From Leptolyngbya sp. Prado105 (GTDB lineage: Bacteria > Cyanobacteriota > Cyanobacteriia > Leptolyngbyales > Leptolyngbyaceae): a stretch of DNA of 33,613 nucleotides. The position numbers and the translations under genes are program-made. The notes under the pieces were generated by a model. The model was given only the letters and a program-made list of their open reading frames with translations. It searched no databases and was not told where the DNA came from. The stretch is taken from contig JALOOO010000028.1 in NCBI GenBank assembly GCA_025454375.1, forward strand, positions 1 through 33,613. Direction: 5' to 3'. Below are positions 9,414 to 17,788 of this stretch, in pieces (position 1 is the stretch's first letter; each line of letters opens with the position of its first letter).

Positions 9414-9540
9414 AGATTACGAGTCGTTTAGAGTGACAAAAGTGGATCTTCTAAAGGAGACTTTGAAACCGTAGCAAGCAGTCAATCACCGTTGAATGTT
9501 AAAGATATCAAAAATATTTAGAAACATTCTGCAACAATTA

Positions 9541-9563
9541 ACCCGCCAGCGGAACTAGCGGGT
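9541..9563 (-). other. Stable hairpin between gcvH and gcvP
   Basis: On the minus strand ACCCGCTAG and CTGGCGGGT form a 9-pair stem (one G-U) with a 5-nt loop. No T run follows, so it may be an RNA-processing or stability element more than a terminator. It lies in the 239-nt gap between gcvH and gcvP. A weak promoter-like TTGCAG, 18 nt, TGATAT follows it on the same strand and could give gcvP its own start. Confidence 0.45.
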
Positions 9564-9652
9564 ATGAAGCTACGATGAATTTATATATTTATTTCGGAAA
9601 TTACAGAGAAAATTCTCCTCTCCCTTCCGATCATCCGCCAGCTAAAACCGTT

Positions 9653-10042
9653 TTAGGCTCCCTCGACTTTAGCGCGATACTCATCCGCCGACATCGCGCT
9701 TTCAAGCTCAGAGGGATCGCTCACCTGCACTTTGATTAACCATCCAGCCGTATAGGGATCATCGACTAATTTCTCGGGCGTGTCCGCCATTTCCATATTC
9801 GACTCCACAACTGTCCCGCTCACAGGAGACTTCAAATCTTCCACTGCTTTGACCGATTCCACTGTGCCAAAGTTTTCGCCTTTTTTAACCGCGGTTCCCG
9901 GTTCTGGCAATTCCAAAAATACAATGTCGCCAAGCTGATCGATCGCGAATGCAGTAATTCCGATCGTGGCGGTATCGCCTTCTAGCTGGGCGTATTCATG
10001 AGAGTCTGCATATTTCAGCGTGTTGGGATATTCAAATGCCAT
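9653..10042 (-). CDS. gcvH: Glycine cleavage system H protein
   Basis: GcvH is the small lipoyl carrier that shuttles the aminomethyl group between the P, T and L proteins. The protein is 129 aa, the usual length. The lipoylation site is Lys65 in ESVKAVEDL, and the surrounding [20 protein letters not shown] is typical. The N-terminal [13 protein letters not shown] and [18 protein letters not shown] segments are also canonical. It lies 32 nt after gcvT on the same strand, so the two are almost certainly co-transcribed. Confidence 0.97.
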   Translation of the reverse strand: MAFEYPNTLKYADSHEYAQLEGDTATIGITAFAIDQLGDIVFLELPEPGTAVKKGENFGTVESVKAVEDLKSPVSGTVVESNMEMADTPEKLVDDPYTAGWLIKVQVSDPSELESAMSADEYRAKVEGA

Positions 10043-10074
10043 AATGTCTAGACGTATCGAAGATTTTTCTTATT

Positions 10075-11169
10075 CTATTTGGTTGCGCGGTAGAACGGAC
10101 GCTTCACGACGATCGCAGAATAGTTTTTGCCGCGAATCCCAATTTCTACCTGCTGTCCGGGTTTCGAGAATTCTGTCGGCACATAGCCAAGCGCGATCGC
10201 TTGCCCTACCGTTGGCGCTAACGTCCCGCTTGTGACGATTCCAACCTCTGCACCCTCTGAAAAAATCGGATAATCATGCCGTGCAATATTGCGCCCCTGC
10301 ATTTGCAATCCGACTAAGCGCTTTTTCACGCCATTTTGTTTCTGATCTTCAAGCACCGATCGCCCAATAAAATCGCCTTTGGTATCGAGATGAACCAGCC
10401 AGCCCAGTCCCGCTTCTAGGGGCGTTGTCGAATCGTTAATGTCTTGTCCATACAGAGCCATTGCTGCTTCGAGCCGCAGTGTATCTCGCGCACCCAAGCC
10501 GCAAGGAGTGACCCCCGCCTTCCGCAAAGATTGCCACAAGTCGATCGCTGCTGCTGGAGCCAGCATCACTTCAAATCCATCTTCTCCGGTATATCCAGTG
10601 CGTGCGAGAAAGGCAGGTGTTCCTAAAACATTTGCTTCTAAATGTCCAAAGGCTTTGATTCTAGAGAGATCTTGATCGACGATCGCGCTTAAATGTTCGA
10701 CTGCTTTTTTCCCTTGAATTGCGATTAAAGCTTGAGACTCTGAGAGATCTTGAAATTCAACTCCACTCAAATTTGCCAGCAGCCAGTCGCGATCTTTCTG
10801 AGTCGTTCCCGCGTTTACAATCACAACCCAGCAATCGTCTCCCTGGAAATAGAAAATCAAATCATCGATAATTCCACCCTGAGAATTTAGTAAAACTGTG
10901 TACTGCGCTTGTCCGGGTTGGAGTCGGCTGAGATCCGACGGCACCAGTTTTTGAATCTGTGTCAAAACATCCTCACCGCTCAGCGTGAATTTACCCATAT
11001 GTGAAATATCAAACATTCCGGCATTTGATCGCACCGCATGATGTTCTTGAGTAATTCCACCAAATTGCACAGGCATTTCCCACCCCGAAAAACCCGTCAT
11101 GCGAGCATTAAGTTCGATCGCTAATTCATACAATGGAGTGCGACGCAAAGTTTCCAAAAGCTGACTCAC
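10075..11169 (-). CDS. gcvT: Aminomethyltransferase, T-protein of glycine cleavage
   Basis: GcvT releases ammonia from the aminomethyl-lipoyl H protein and transfers the methylene group to tetrahydrofolate. The text [24 protein letters not shown] at the start, the FDISHMGKF region and the [13 protein letters not shown]-like segment ([19 protein letters not shown]) are diagnostic. I chose a GTG at 11169, giving a 364-aa protein starting [16 protein letters not shown], which matches the family's normal length. A longer frame from a TTG at 11244 would add 25 unconserved residues. Neither start has a good Shine-Dalgarno. It heads the gcvT-gcvH-gcvP run, divergent from glgC. Confidence 0.95.
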   Translation of the reverse strand: MSQLLETLRRTPLYELAIELNARMTGFSGWEMPVQFGGITQEHHAVRSNAGMFDISHMGKFTLSGEDVLTQIQKLVPSDLSRLQPGQAQYTVLLNSQGGIIDDLIFYFQGDDCWVVIVNAGTTQKDRDWLLANLSGVEFQDLSESQALIAIQGKKAVEHLSAIVDQDLSRIKAFGHLEANVLGTPAFLARTGYTGEDGFEVMLAPAAAIDLWQSLRKAGVTPCGLGARDTLRLEAAMALYGQDINDSTTPLEAGLGWLVHLDTKGDFIGRSVLEDQKQNGVKKRLVGLQMQGRNIARHDYPIFSEGAEVGIVTSGTLAPTVGQAIALGYVPTEFSKPGQQVEIGIRGKNYSAIVVKRPFYRATK

Positions 11170-11261
11170 AAAAAAACGCAACAAGGATATTCTAAACGTA
11201 GCTTTGCCCTCGATCTCAGCGTTTGAATGTATTCCAGACTGCAAATAATTTACGGATCTAA

Positions 11262-11285
11262 GAAATTGATCCCAATTTCAATTTC
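11262..11285. promoter_or_regulatory. 8-bp inverted repeat between gcvT and glgC
   Basis: GAAATTGA and TCAATTTC are exact reverse complements with an 8-base spacer. They lie in the divergent region between gcvT and glgC, where a regulator site could act on either gene. AT-rich symmetry like this can also be chance. Confidence 0.3.
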
Positions 11286-11367
11286 TCTGCCTCAAACCTC
11301 TTGTCAACTTTGCCATACAGACAGAAACTAATGGTGGGAGTCGAAGTGGAAGTGCGAGGTTATTTTT

Positions 11368-12663
11368 GTGAAAAAGGTATTAGCTATTATTTTAGGAGGG
11401 GGTGCTGGAACCCGTCTATATCCGTTAACCAAGCAACGGGCAAAGCCAGCCGTCCCATTAGCTGGAAAATATCGACTTATTGATATTCCAGTTAGTAACT
11501 GTATTAATTCTGAGATCTTCAAGATCTATGTTCTGACTCAATTCAATTCTGCTTCTCTCAACCGTCACTTAGCCCGCGCCTACAACTTTTCAGGATTTAG
11601 TGAAGGCTTTGTTGAAGTCCTCGCCGCTCAACAAACCGCTGAAAATCCTAACTGGTTTCAGGGAACGGCTGATGCGGTTCGCCAATACATTTGGCTGTTC
11701 CAGGAGTGGGATATTGATGAATACGTGATTTTGTCTGGGGATCATTTGTATCGCATGGACTACCGCGAATTCGTTCATCGTCACCGCGAAACCGGAGCCG
11801 ATATTACGCTTTCGGTTGTGCCAATGGATGAGGCACGCGCTTCTGACTTTGGTTTGATGAAAATTGATGATTCTGGACGAGTCGTTGATTTTAGCGAGAA
11901 GCCAAAAGGAGACGCGCTGAGAGCGATGCAGGTTGATACGACCGTTTTAGGCTTGTCGGCTGAAGAAGCAAAACAAAATCCTTATATTGCTTCCATGGGG
12001 ATCTATGTTTTCAAGAAGGAAGTCCTTGAGAAGCTGTTGAAAGAAGCCCCGAATCAGACCGATTTTGGCAAAGAAATCATTCCCAGTTCCTCCAGTACCT
12101 ACAATGTGCAAGCGCACCTATTTAATGACTACTGGGAAGACATCGGAACGATTCAAGCGTTCTACGAATCGAATTTGGCACTGACCCAGCAGCCTTATCC
12201 GCCATTTAGTTTCTACGACGAGAAAGCTCCGATCTATACTCGTCAGCGTTTCTTACCACCGAGCAAATTCCTCGATTCACAAATTACAGAGTCGATCGTT
12301 GGTGAAGGCTGCATTTTGAAGAATTGCCGCATTCATCATTCAGTCTTAGGAGTTCGATCGCGAATTGAAGCAGGTTCGATCGTTGAAGATTCGCTGATTA
12401 TGGGGGCTGACTTCTATCAAGGTCACGCCGAGCGCAAATCAGGAATTGACTGTGAGAGTCCAAATATCCCACTTGGGATCGGATCAGATACAATCATTCG
12501 TCGTGCGATTATTGACAAGAATGCTTATATTGGTTGCAATGTTCAGATTGTGAACAAAGATCATGTTCAAGAAGCCGATCGCGAAAATCTCGGTTTCTAT
12601 ATTCGCAGCGGAATTGTTGTCACGTTAAAAAATGCGGTGATCCCTGACGGAACGATTATCTAA
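11368..12663 (+). CDS. glgC: Glucose-1-phosphate adenylyltransferase (ADP-glucose pyrophosphorylase)
   Basis: GlgC makes ADP-glucose from glucose-1-phosphate and ATP, the committed and allosterically controlled step of glycogen synthesis. The 431-aa length is normal for cyanobacteria. Visible hallmarks are [20 protein letters not shown] (nucleotide binding), [26 protein letters not shown] (catalytic Asp region) and a C-terminal left-handed beta-helix with hexapeptide-like repeats ending in DGTII. The start is GTG, with a GAGG 9-13 nt upstream. A P-loop kinase gene follows after only 10 bases, suggesting a shared transcript. Confidence 0.97.
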   Translation: MKKVLAIILGGGAGTRLYPLTKQRAKPAVPLAGKYRLIDIPVSNCINSEIFKIYVLTQFNSASLNRHLARAYNFSGFSEGFVEVLAAQQTAENPNWFQGTADAVRQYIWLFQEWDIDEYVILSGDHLYRMDYREFVHRHRETGADITLSVVPMDEARASDFGLMKIDDSGRVVDFSEKPKGDALRAMQVDTTVLGLSAEEAKQNPYIASMGIYVFKKEVLEKLLKEAPNQTDFGKEIIPSSSSTYNVQAHLFNDYWEDIGTIQAFYESNLALTQQPYPPFSFYDEKAPIYTRQRFLPPSKFLDSQITESIVGEGCILKNCRIHHSVLGVRSRIEAGSIVEDSLIMGADFYQGHAERKSGIDCESPNIPLGIGSDTIIRRAIIDKNAYIGCNVQIVNKDHVQEADRENLGFYIRSGIVVTLKNAVIPDGTII

Positions 12664-12673
12664 GCCGATTCGA

Positions 12674-13243
12674 TTGATTTTGATGATTGGACTGCCAGGG
12701 AGCGGGAAATCGACTCTGGCAGGTTCTTTATTGAAGAATTCAGGCAGTGTGACTGGGGCGGGAGGAAACCACAATCACCGAAGCAAAAAAACCTCAGCCC
12801 TTCTCATTTCCACTGACGCGATCCGCGCTCAACTTTTTGGCGATGAAGCGATTCAAGGCAATTGGCTAAAAATCTGGCTAGAAGTCCGATCGCAATTTCA
12901 ACAAGCCGTTACTCAAATCGCATCGAATGAACTCGACTTTGCCATCTACGACGCAACCAACGCCGTCCGTAAACACCGTCGAGAAGCGATCGCTCTAGCT
13001 CGAAAAACAGGATTCACAGACATCACAGGCATCTGGGTAAACCCCACGATCGAGATTTGTTTAGCGCGAAATCAAGCGCGATCGCGTCAAGTCCCCGAAG
13101 ACGTGATTCATCGGATGGCACGGCGATTATATGGCGCACCTCCGTCAATTGAAGAAGGGCTAGATTGCTTGTTAGAAACAGCAGGGATGTCCCACTCCCC
13201 ACTCCCCACGTTCATGATCTCGATCGTCCTTTCCGAGTCATAA
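12674..13243 (+). CDS. P-loop kinase of the polynucleotide-kinase/zeta-like family
   Basis: This 189-aa protein has a Walker A GLPGSGKST at residues 6-14, a STDAIR motif about 40 residues later, and AIYDATNA plus RNQARSRQVPEDVI. These place it among small P-loop kinases that phosphorylate nucleic-acid ends, sugars or small metabolites. The substrate is unknown. The TTG at 12674 puts LILMIGLPG at the start as the first beta strand; an ATG at 12683 would cut into that strand. The tail after about residue 170 runs through a heptamer tandem repeat (13191-13209) and looks unconserved. It follows glgC by 10 bases, but a role in glycogen metabolism is not shown. Confidence 0.8.
   Translation: MILMIGLPGSGKSTLAGSLLKNSGSVTGAGGNHNHRSKKTSALLISTDAIRAQLFGDEAIQGNWLKIWLEVRSQFQQAVTQIASNELDFAIYDATNAVRKHRREAIALARKTGFTDITGIWVNPTIEICLARNQARSRQVPEDVIHRMARRLYGAPPSIEEGLDCLLETAGMSHSPLPTFMISIVLSES
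13191..13209 (+). repeat. Short tandem repeat, 7-base unit CCCACTC
   Basis: CCCACTCCCCACTCCCCAC is 2.7 copies of a 7-base unit. Cyanobacterial genomes often carry such heptamer tandem repeats (STRR). It lies inside the 3' end of the kinase frame and so lengthens or alters its tail. Confidence 0.6.
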
Positions 13244-13273
13244 TGAACACAGCGTCAACTCACCACGCGCAAC

Positions 13274-13576
13274 ATGATGAACGCTTTTGAACCTGTGCCG
13301 CCGACATGGACAACTTCGGCAGTTCATTCTTTCTCGTTTGCTTGTCCAACCTGTCATCAGTCTTCCAAAGAAGCCAATAGCGTTTGGATCAACCGCCGCG
13401 CCCCAGTTTTCACCGAAGACTATCGCAAAAAATGGCAAGAATTTTATCATTGCCAATGCGGTCAGGTTTGGTGGGCATGGAGTAGCGATCGACCGTCCAG
13501 CGAGTTGGGAGAACGCGAACGTGATGAACCACGCCGTCGCCGTTTCGATTCGTTTAACCCTTTTGACGACTTCTAG
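13274..13576 (+). CDS. Small Cys-rich (zinc-ribbon-like) hypothetical protein
   Basis: The protein is 100 aa with two Cys pairs, CPTC (about residues 24-27) and CQCG (about residues 60-63), spaced like a zinc ribbon. The second pair sits in YHCQCGQVWWAW. The C-terminus is Arg- and Asp-rich. I recognise no named family; it resembles conserved cyanobacterial unknowns. The ATG at 13274 is followed at once by a second ATG, so the true start may be at 13277. Its last 23 bases overlap the 3' end of the convergent metal-permease gene, leaving no room for a terminator between them. A nucleic-acid-binding or metal-binding role is only inference. Confidence 0.65.
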   Translation: MMNAFEPVPPTWTTSAVHSFSFACPTCHQSSKEANSVWINRRAPVFTEDYRKKWQEFYHCQCGQVWWAWSSDRPSSELGERERDEPRRRRFDSFNPFDDF

Positions 13577-14459
13577 GCAGCAGGCTTTTAATCTCACGCA
13601 GTAAAGGAATCGGTTGTCGAGTCGTCGATCGAGGTTGAGTTAGCACGCCATGTCGAGGACTCAAAAGAAACGCAAGGAAAAATAATCCTGATGCGACCAT
13701 GACGATCGCGGCTCCAGATGGCAAATTGTAGAAATAGCTCAAATACATGCCGCTAATACTAGAAAAAATCCCGATCGCGGCTCCGAGAATCATGACATGA
13801 TGCAATCGTTTGACCAATAGATAAGCAGTCGCACCTGGAGTAATTAACAGCGACAAAACAAGAATCACTCCAACCGCTTTCATACTGGCAACGATCGTTA
13901 ATGCAATTAGCACCATTAAGCCTAGATTCAACAGATTGGTCGGCAATCCTGCTGCCTGTGCGCCTAAAGCATCAAACGTATAAAAGAGTAGTTCTTTATA
14001 AAAGAGAACCACAATCGCCAAAATCACCGCAGCAATAATCGCAGTATCTCGAACATCACCCGCCGTCACACCCAAAATATTGCCAAATAGAAAATGATTC
14101 AAATCGATTTTGTTATCTTTCTGAATCACCGTGATTAATGTAATTCCAACCGCAAAAAACGCACTAAAGACAATCCCCATTGCCGCATCTTCTTTAATCG
14201 GCGATCGCGTCCGAATCCACGCAATGATTAATGTACTTAAAACGCCTGCAATAAACGCCCCAACAAAAATATTAAATCCAAATAGAAATGCGATCGCTAG
14301 CCCCGGCAAAACAGAATGACTAATCGCATCGCCAAGGAGCGCTAAGCGTTGGACGATTAAATAACTGCCCACGATCGCACAAATCAATCCGACCAAGATC
14401 GCGATGATCAGAGATCGCTGCATAAATCCATACTGCAAAGGCTCAATCAAGGCTTCCAT
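13554..14459 (-). CDS. mntB: Manganese/zinc ABC transporter permease (MntB-like)
   Basis: This 301-aa membrane protein belongs to the metal (Mn/Zn/Fe) ABC-3 permease family. It carries about eight hydrophobic segments. LALLGDAISHSVLPGLAIAF and TRSPIKEDAAMGIVFSAFFA are family hallmarks, and NKIDLNHFLFGNILGV resembles cyanobacterial MntB. It lies 2 bases after the ATPase gene, so translation is probably coupled. Manganese is the likely substrate given the similarity to Synechocystis MntB as I recall it, but zinc cannot be excluded. The last codons overlap the convergent 13274-13576 gene. Confidence 0.88.
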   Translation of the reverse strand: MEALIEPLQYGFMQRSLIIAILVGLICAIVGSYLIVQRLALLGDAISHSVLPGLAIAFLFGFNIFVGAFIAGVLSTLIIAWIRTRSPIKEDAAMGIVFSAFFAVGITLITVIQKDNKIDLNHFLFGNILGVTAGDVRDTAIIAAVILAIVVLFYKELLFYTFDALGAQAAGLPTNLLNLGLMVLIALTIVASMKAVGVILVLSLLITPGATAYLLVKRLHHVMILGAAIGIFSSISGMYLSYFYNLPSGAAIVMVASGLFFLAFLLSPRHGVLTQPRSTTRQPIPLLREIKSLLPRSRQKG

Positions 14460-14461
14460 AG

Positions 14462-15262
14462 TTATGCAGCATCTGAAAAGAATACGACCTTCCCACCATA
14501 AGCCTGTTGCAAATTGTCTTGTGTTAAGACTTTTTGCCGTGATCCACTTGCAATCAGTGATTTATTTAACAAAATCAACTCATCAAAATTGACGATCGAT
14601 TCGCCTAAGTCATGATTCACCACCAGCACTAATTTATTCTGGCGCGTCAATTCCTTAAACACATCGAACATAATCGTCTGTGTCTTCTGATCAATTCCCA
14701 CAAACGGCTCATCAAAGCAAAACACATCCGCTTGCTGTGCCAATGCCCGTGCTAAAAAGACTCGCTGTTGTTGTCCACCTGACAGATCAGAGATTGCTCG
14801 ATCACGAAATTCCATCATTCCGACTCGTTCTAAAGCCTGCGTTGCTAATCTGCGACTGATTGATGAATAGCGCTGAAACCAGCCCGTCTTCTTCGTGCGT
14901 CCCATCATCACGACATCCCAGACCGTCACCGGATAAGTCCAATCAATCTGCGATCGCTGCGGCACATAAGCGACTCGATCCAACTGATCAACCAGCGCTC
15001 TACCCTGATAAATCACTTCTCCACTGACTGCCGGAATCAACCCCAGCATTGCCTTAATCAGCGTACTTTTCCCGGCTCCATTGGGTCCAAAAATCCCGAC
15101 TAACCGACCCGGTTGAACTGAGAAACTGATTTGATGTAGCGCATCGATCGCACGATATTTCACACTGAGATTCTCGATCGTCAGATTCGGCGAAACATCT
15201 TGCGCCGGATTATGAACCGTCAATCTCGGATAGGAATTCTCAAAAAATGGAGTCGATTGCAT
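14462..15262 (-). CDS. mntA: Manganese/zinc ABC transporter ATPase (MntA-like)
   Basis: This 266-aa ATPase partners with the downstream permease. It has Walker A GPNGAGKST, signature LSGGQQQR, Walker B VFCFDEP and the switch His in VVNHDLGE. The YVPQRSQIDWTYPVTVWDVVMMGR stretch is typical of metal ABC-3 ATPases. No periplasmic binding protein gene lies upstream, although the Synechocystis operon is mntCAB, so the binding protein must be elsewhere or lost. The upstream region carries the tandem repeats at 15282-15346. Confidence 0.9.
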   Translation of the reverse strand: MQSTPFFENSYPRLTVHNPAQDVSPNLTIENLSVKYRAIDALHQISFSVQPGRLVGIFGPNGAGKSTLIKAMLGLIPAVSGEVIYQGRALVDQLDRVAYVPQRSQIDWTYPVTVWDVVMMGRTKKTGWFQRYSSISRRLATQALERVGMMEFRDRAISDLSGGQQQRVFLARALAQQADVFCFDEPFVGIDQKTQTIMFDVFKELTRQNKLVLVVNHDLGESIVNFDELILLNKSLIASGSRQKVLTQDNLQQAYGGKVVFFSDAA

Positions 15263-15281
15263 ATCAGTTTACCTGGTCAAT

Positions 15282-15346
15282 AATGAAAGAAAAATGAAAA
15301 GCTTGAATACCCTAAAGTATGACAGAAAATGAAAGAAAAATGAAAA
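15282..15346 (-). promoter_or_regulatory. Perfect 19-bp direct repeat upstream of mntA, candidate operator
   Basis: AATGAAAGAAAAATGAAAA occurs at 15282-15300 and again, without mismatch, at 15328-15346. Each copy contains two ATGAAA hexamers 11 bases apart (15283, 15294, 15329, 15340), the spacing of one helical turn used by PhoB/OmpR-type response regulators. Manganese uptake in Synechocystis is controlled by the OmpR-type regulator ManR, so this could be its counterpart; that link is inference. Confidence 0.55.
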
Positions 15347-15365
15347 TCTCTTAATTTCCTAGTTT

Positions 15366-15412
15366 AGGCAACGTCAAATCGAGTTGAATCAGCTTTATGG
15401 AAGACGTTGCCT
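15366..15412. repeat. 10-bp inverted repeat upstream of tgt
   Basis: AGGCAACGTC (15366-15375) and GACGTTGCCT (15403-15412) are exact reverse complements with a 27-base spacer, 82 bases before the tgt start. There is no T run. It could be an operator or a leader hairpin. Confidence 0.4.
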
Positions 15413-15493
15413 CCGGCTCACGGAATACGTGTTCTCAATCTCATCCCCTCGCCCTTATGATGGAATCTTGCATTTGTTTCGGAATTTCAAGTC

Positions 15494-16600
15494 TTGAATC
15501 AATTCTCTTACCAGTGCCAAGCACGCTGCACTCAAACCCATGCCCGCGCTGGAGTCTTCCACACCCCTCACGGCATCGTCGAAACCCCTCGCTTCATGCC
15601 TGTTGGAACTTTGGCAAATGTAAAAACCATTACGCCTGATCAACTCAAAGCGACAGGCGCACAGATGGTTTTATCCAACACCTATCACCTCCACTTACAG
15701 CCCGGAGAAGACATTGTAGAAAAGGCAGGGGGTCTGCATCGATTCATGGGTTGGTCGAAGCCGATGTTGACTGATTCAGGCGGCTTCCAAGTCTTCAGTC
15801 TGAGTGAAATGAGAACGATCACCGATGAAGGTGTGACCTTTCGATCGCCTCGCGACGGTCAGATGATCAAAATCACGCCAGAAAAATCGATCGAGATTCA
15901 AAACGCGCTTGGGGCAGACGTAATCATGGCATTTGATGAGTGTCCTCCACCGGGAGTCGGACGTGACGCGACTGAGAAAGCAACGTCTCGAACCTACGAA
16001 TGGCTAAAACGCTGTATCGAAGCACATCAAAGATCTGATCAAGCCCTATTTGGAATTGTGCAAGGGGGCGAATTTCTAGATCTCAGAGCCGAAGCCGTTC
16101 GACAATTGGCGGATTTGAATCTACCAGGATATGCGATCGGCGGGGTCAGTGTCGGCGAAGCGCCTGAAGTGATTGATCAAGTCGTCCAAGCCACCACGCC
16201 CCTTCTACCTGAGGACAAACCGCGCTATTTGATGGGAGTCGGAACTTATCGTGAAATGGCTCGTGCGATAGCTGCTGGAATGGATCTATTCGATTGTGTG
16301 ATTCCGACTCGACTAGCTCGACATGGAGCCGCTTTAGTTCAAGGCGAGCGCTGGAATTTGAAAAACGCGAAATTTCGAGAAGACTTTACGCCCATCGACG
16401 AAACTTGCCCCTGTTACACCTGTCAGAATTTCAGTCGGGCATATGTGAGTCATTTACTGCGATCGCAAGAACTGCTAGCTTACACCTTAATTTCGATTCA
16501 CAATATTACTGAACTGATCCGATTCACTCAGCAAATTCGTGCTGCGATTTTTAACGGTACTTTCCATACCGAATTCGCAGCATGGCTTACTTCTCTCTAG
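15494..16600 (+). CDS. tgt: tRNA-guanine transglycosylase (queuosine pathway)
   Basis: Tgt swaps the wobble guanine of GUN-anticodon tRNAs for the queuosine precursor. The 368-aa length is normal. Visible hallmarks are [33 protein letters not shown] (catalytic Asp), [23 protein letters not shown] (second Asp), and the zinc site CPCYTC with the following AYVSHLL His. The start is a TTG giving [19 protein letters not shown]; no in-frame ATG lies nearby upstream. In several cyanobacteria tgt is followed by psbK; here a 251-aa gene separates them. Confidence 0.95.
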   Translation: MNQFSYQCQARCTQTHARAGVFHTPHGIVETPRFMPVGTLANVKTITPDQLKATGAQMVLSNTYHLHLQPGEDIVEKAGGLHRFMGWSKPMLTDSGGFQVFSLSEMRTITDEGVTFRSPRDGQMIKITPEKSIEIQNALGADVIMAFDECPPPGVGRDATEKATSRTYEWLKRCIEAHQRSDQALFGIVQGGEFLDLRAEAVRQLADLNLPGYAIGGVSVGEAPEVIDQVVQATTPLLPEDKPRYLMGVGTYREMARAIAAGMDLFDCVIPTRLARHGAALVQGERWNLKNAKFREDFTPIDETCPCYTCQNFSRAYVSHLLRSQELLAYTLISIHNITELIRFTQQIRAAIFNGTFHTEFAAWLTSL

Positions 16601-16727
16601 GACGGCATTATGGAACTCTACGATCGTGATCTTTTCCAATGGACACAGCACCAAAATTGCTGGCTTGAATGATATCTATCCGTTGGATACCAAGTAACAT
16701 ACAACTGCCGATAGCCCCCAAATTGCG

Positions 16728-17483
16728 ATGAAGCCTGAAGTTTTGACTACGATAATTGCTGCGATCGTTGCAGTGGTTAGTGCGACAATTACCATCTACG
16801 GACAAACTCGCGTTGCCCGATTGACAGATCGCCTCATCAAGCAACGAGAAGCAGCATCACGCGAAGCTCAAACCGCAGTTTTAATGGCGAAATATCGAGA
16901 TCCCTTACTGCGATCTACAATTGATCTCCAAAGTCGGTTGTACAACATTCATCAACAGAAGTTTTTTGAGTATGTCTATCATCGATCTCCCGTAGGACAA
17001 GAGTATGCAATTAACAACACGCTATATGTCATTGCAGAATATTTAGGGTGGGTAGAAATATTACGCAAAGAAATTCAGTTTCTAGATTTAGGTGATCTCG
17101 ACCTCAATCGCCAATTGAGTGAACTGCTCATCGCCATCAATCAAGCGTTTGGACATCATCGAGGCGGCGAGATTTTCCAGCTTTTTAATGGCGAACAACG
17201 CGCGATCGGAGAAATCATGATGACGACTCGCTCCACTCAAGAAGTGATCGGCTATGACTGTATCGGCTATGCCTCGTTTGTAAAAAGGCTTAATGATCCA
17301 GATTTTGCTAGTTGGTTTACAAAATTAAAAAACGACCTGAATACAATCGGCAAAACTCCTGACGTTAACCTCGATCGACTCGTCATCATCCACAGCAAAC
17401 TCATCGACCTAATTGATTTCCTCGACCCCCATCATGTCAGAGTCCCAACTAAACACAGAAGCAAAATCAGACATCAACCCTAA
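16728..17483 (+). CDS. Unknown membrane-anchored protein (251 aa)
   Basis: The N-terminus has one hydrophobic helix at about residues 6-25 (TTIIAAIVAVVSATITIYG), then a charged linker with ARLTDRLIKQREAA suggesting a short coiled coil, then a mostly helical soluble domain. The arrangement fits a single-pass protein with its bulk in the cytoplasm. I recognise no named domain. The start ATG at 16728 immediately precedes the hydrophobic helix. It sits on the same strand between tgt and psbK, 127 bases after tgt, and appears to be inserted into a commonly adjacent pair. Base composition and CGATCG content do not look foreign. Confidence 0.75.
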   Translation: MKPEVLTTIIAAIVAVVSATITIYGQTRVARLTDRLIKQREAASREAQTAVLMAKYRDPLLRSTIDLQSRLYNIHQQKFFEYVYHRSPVGQEYAINNTLYVIAEYLGWVEILRKEIQFLDLGDLDLNRQLSELLIAINQAFGHHRGGEIFQLFNGEQRAIGEIMMTTRSTQEVIGYDCIGYASFVKRLNDPDFASWFTKLKNDLNTIGKTPDVNLDRLVIIHSKLIDLIDFLDPHHVRVPTKHRSKIRHQP

Positions 17484-17596
17484 AATCTCGTACCGCATCT
17501 CTCTCCGAATCGATCATCGAGAAGTAAGAGACGACTCTCGAATCATGTTAAAATCCGTATCAATTATGAGTCCTGTGTTGGAGAGGTCATCGAGTC

Positions 17597-17734
17597 ATGG
17601 AAGCAGCAATGCTACTTGCAAAATTGCCCGAAGCTTATTCGATTTTTGATCCGTTGGTTGATATCTTGCCTGTGATCCCCGTTTTCTTTCTGTTGCTGGC
17701 ATTCGTCTGGCAAGCAGCCGTCGGTTTCAAATAA
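17597..17734 (+). CDS. psbK: Photosystem II reaction-centre protein K
   Basis: PsbK is a small one-helix thylakoid subunit of photosystem II near CP43. The 45-aa product is [20 protein letters not shown] at its N-terminus, then [20 protein letters not shown] and a final AVGFK. The [20 protein letters not shown] block and the C-terminal VGFK are diagnostic. The first eight or so residues are the leader that is removed. The ATG at 17597 is preceded by GGAGAGG about 12 bases upstream. A bidirectional terminator follows 19 bases after the stop. At 45 codons it is easily missed by gene callers. Confidence 0.96.
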   Translation: MEAAMLLAKLPEAYSIFDPLVDILPVIPVFFLLLAFVWQAAVGFK

Positions 17735-17753
17735 ATTACTCGATCAAAACGAT

Positions 17754-17783
17754 AAAAAAAGGGGCAAAATCGCCCCCTTTTTT
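17754..17783. terminator. Bidirectional terminator between psbK and the GST gene
   Basis: GGGGC and GCCCC form the stem, flanked by A7 on the left and T6 on the right, so it can stop transcripts from psbK (plus) and from the GST gene (minus). Confidence 0.85.
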
Positions 17784-17788
17784 GTGAA

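Noticed and set aside
11170-11244. N-terminal extension of GcvT from a TTG
   Set aside because: The 25 extra residues have no counterpart in the family; GTG at 11169 gives the normal length.
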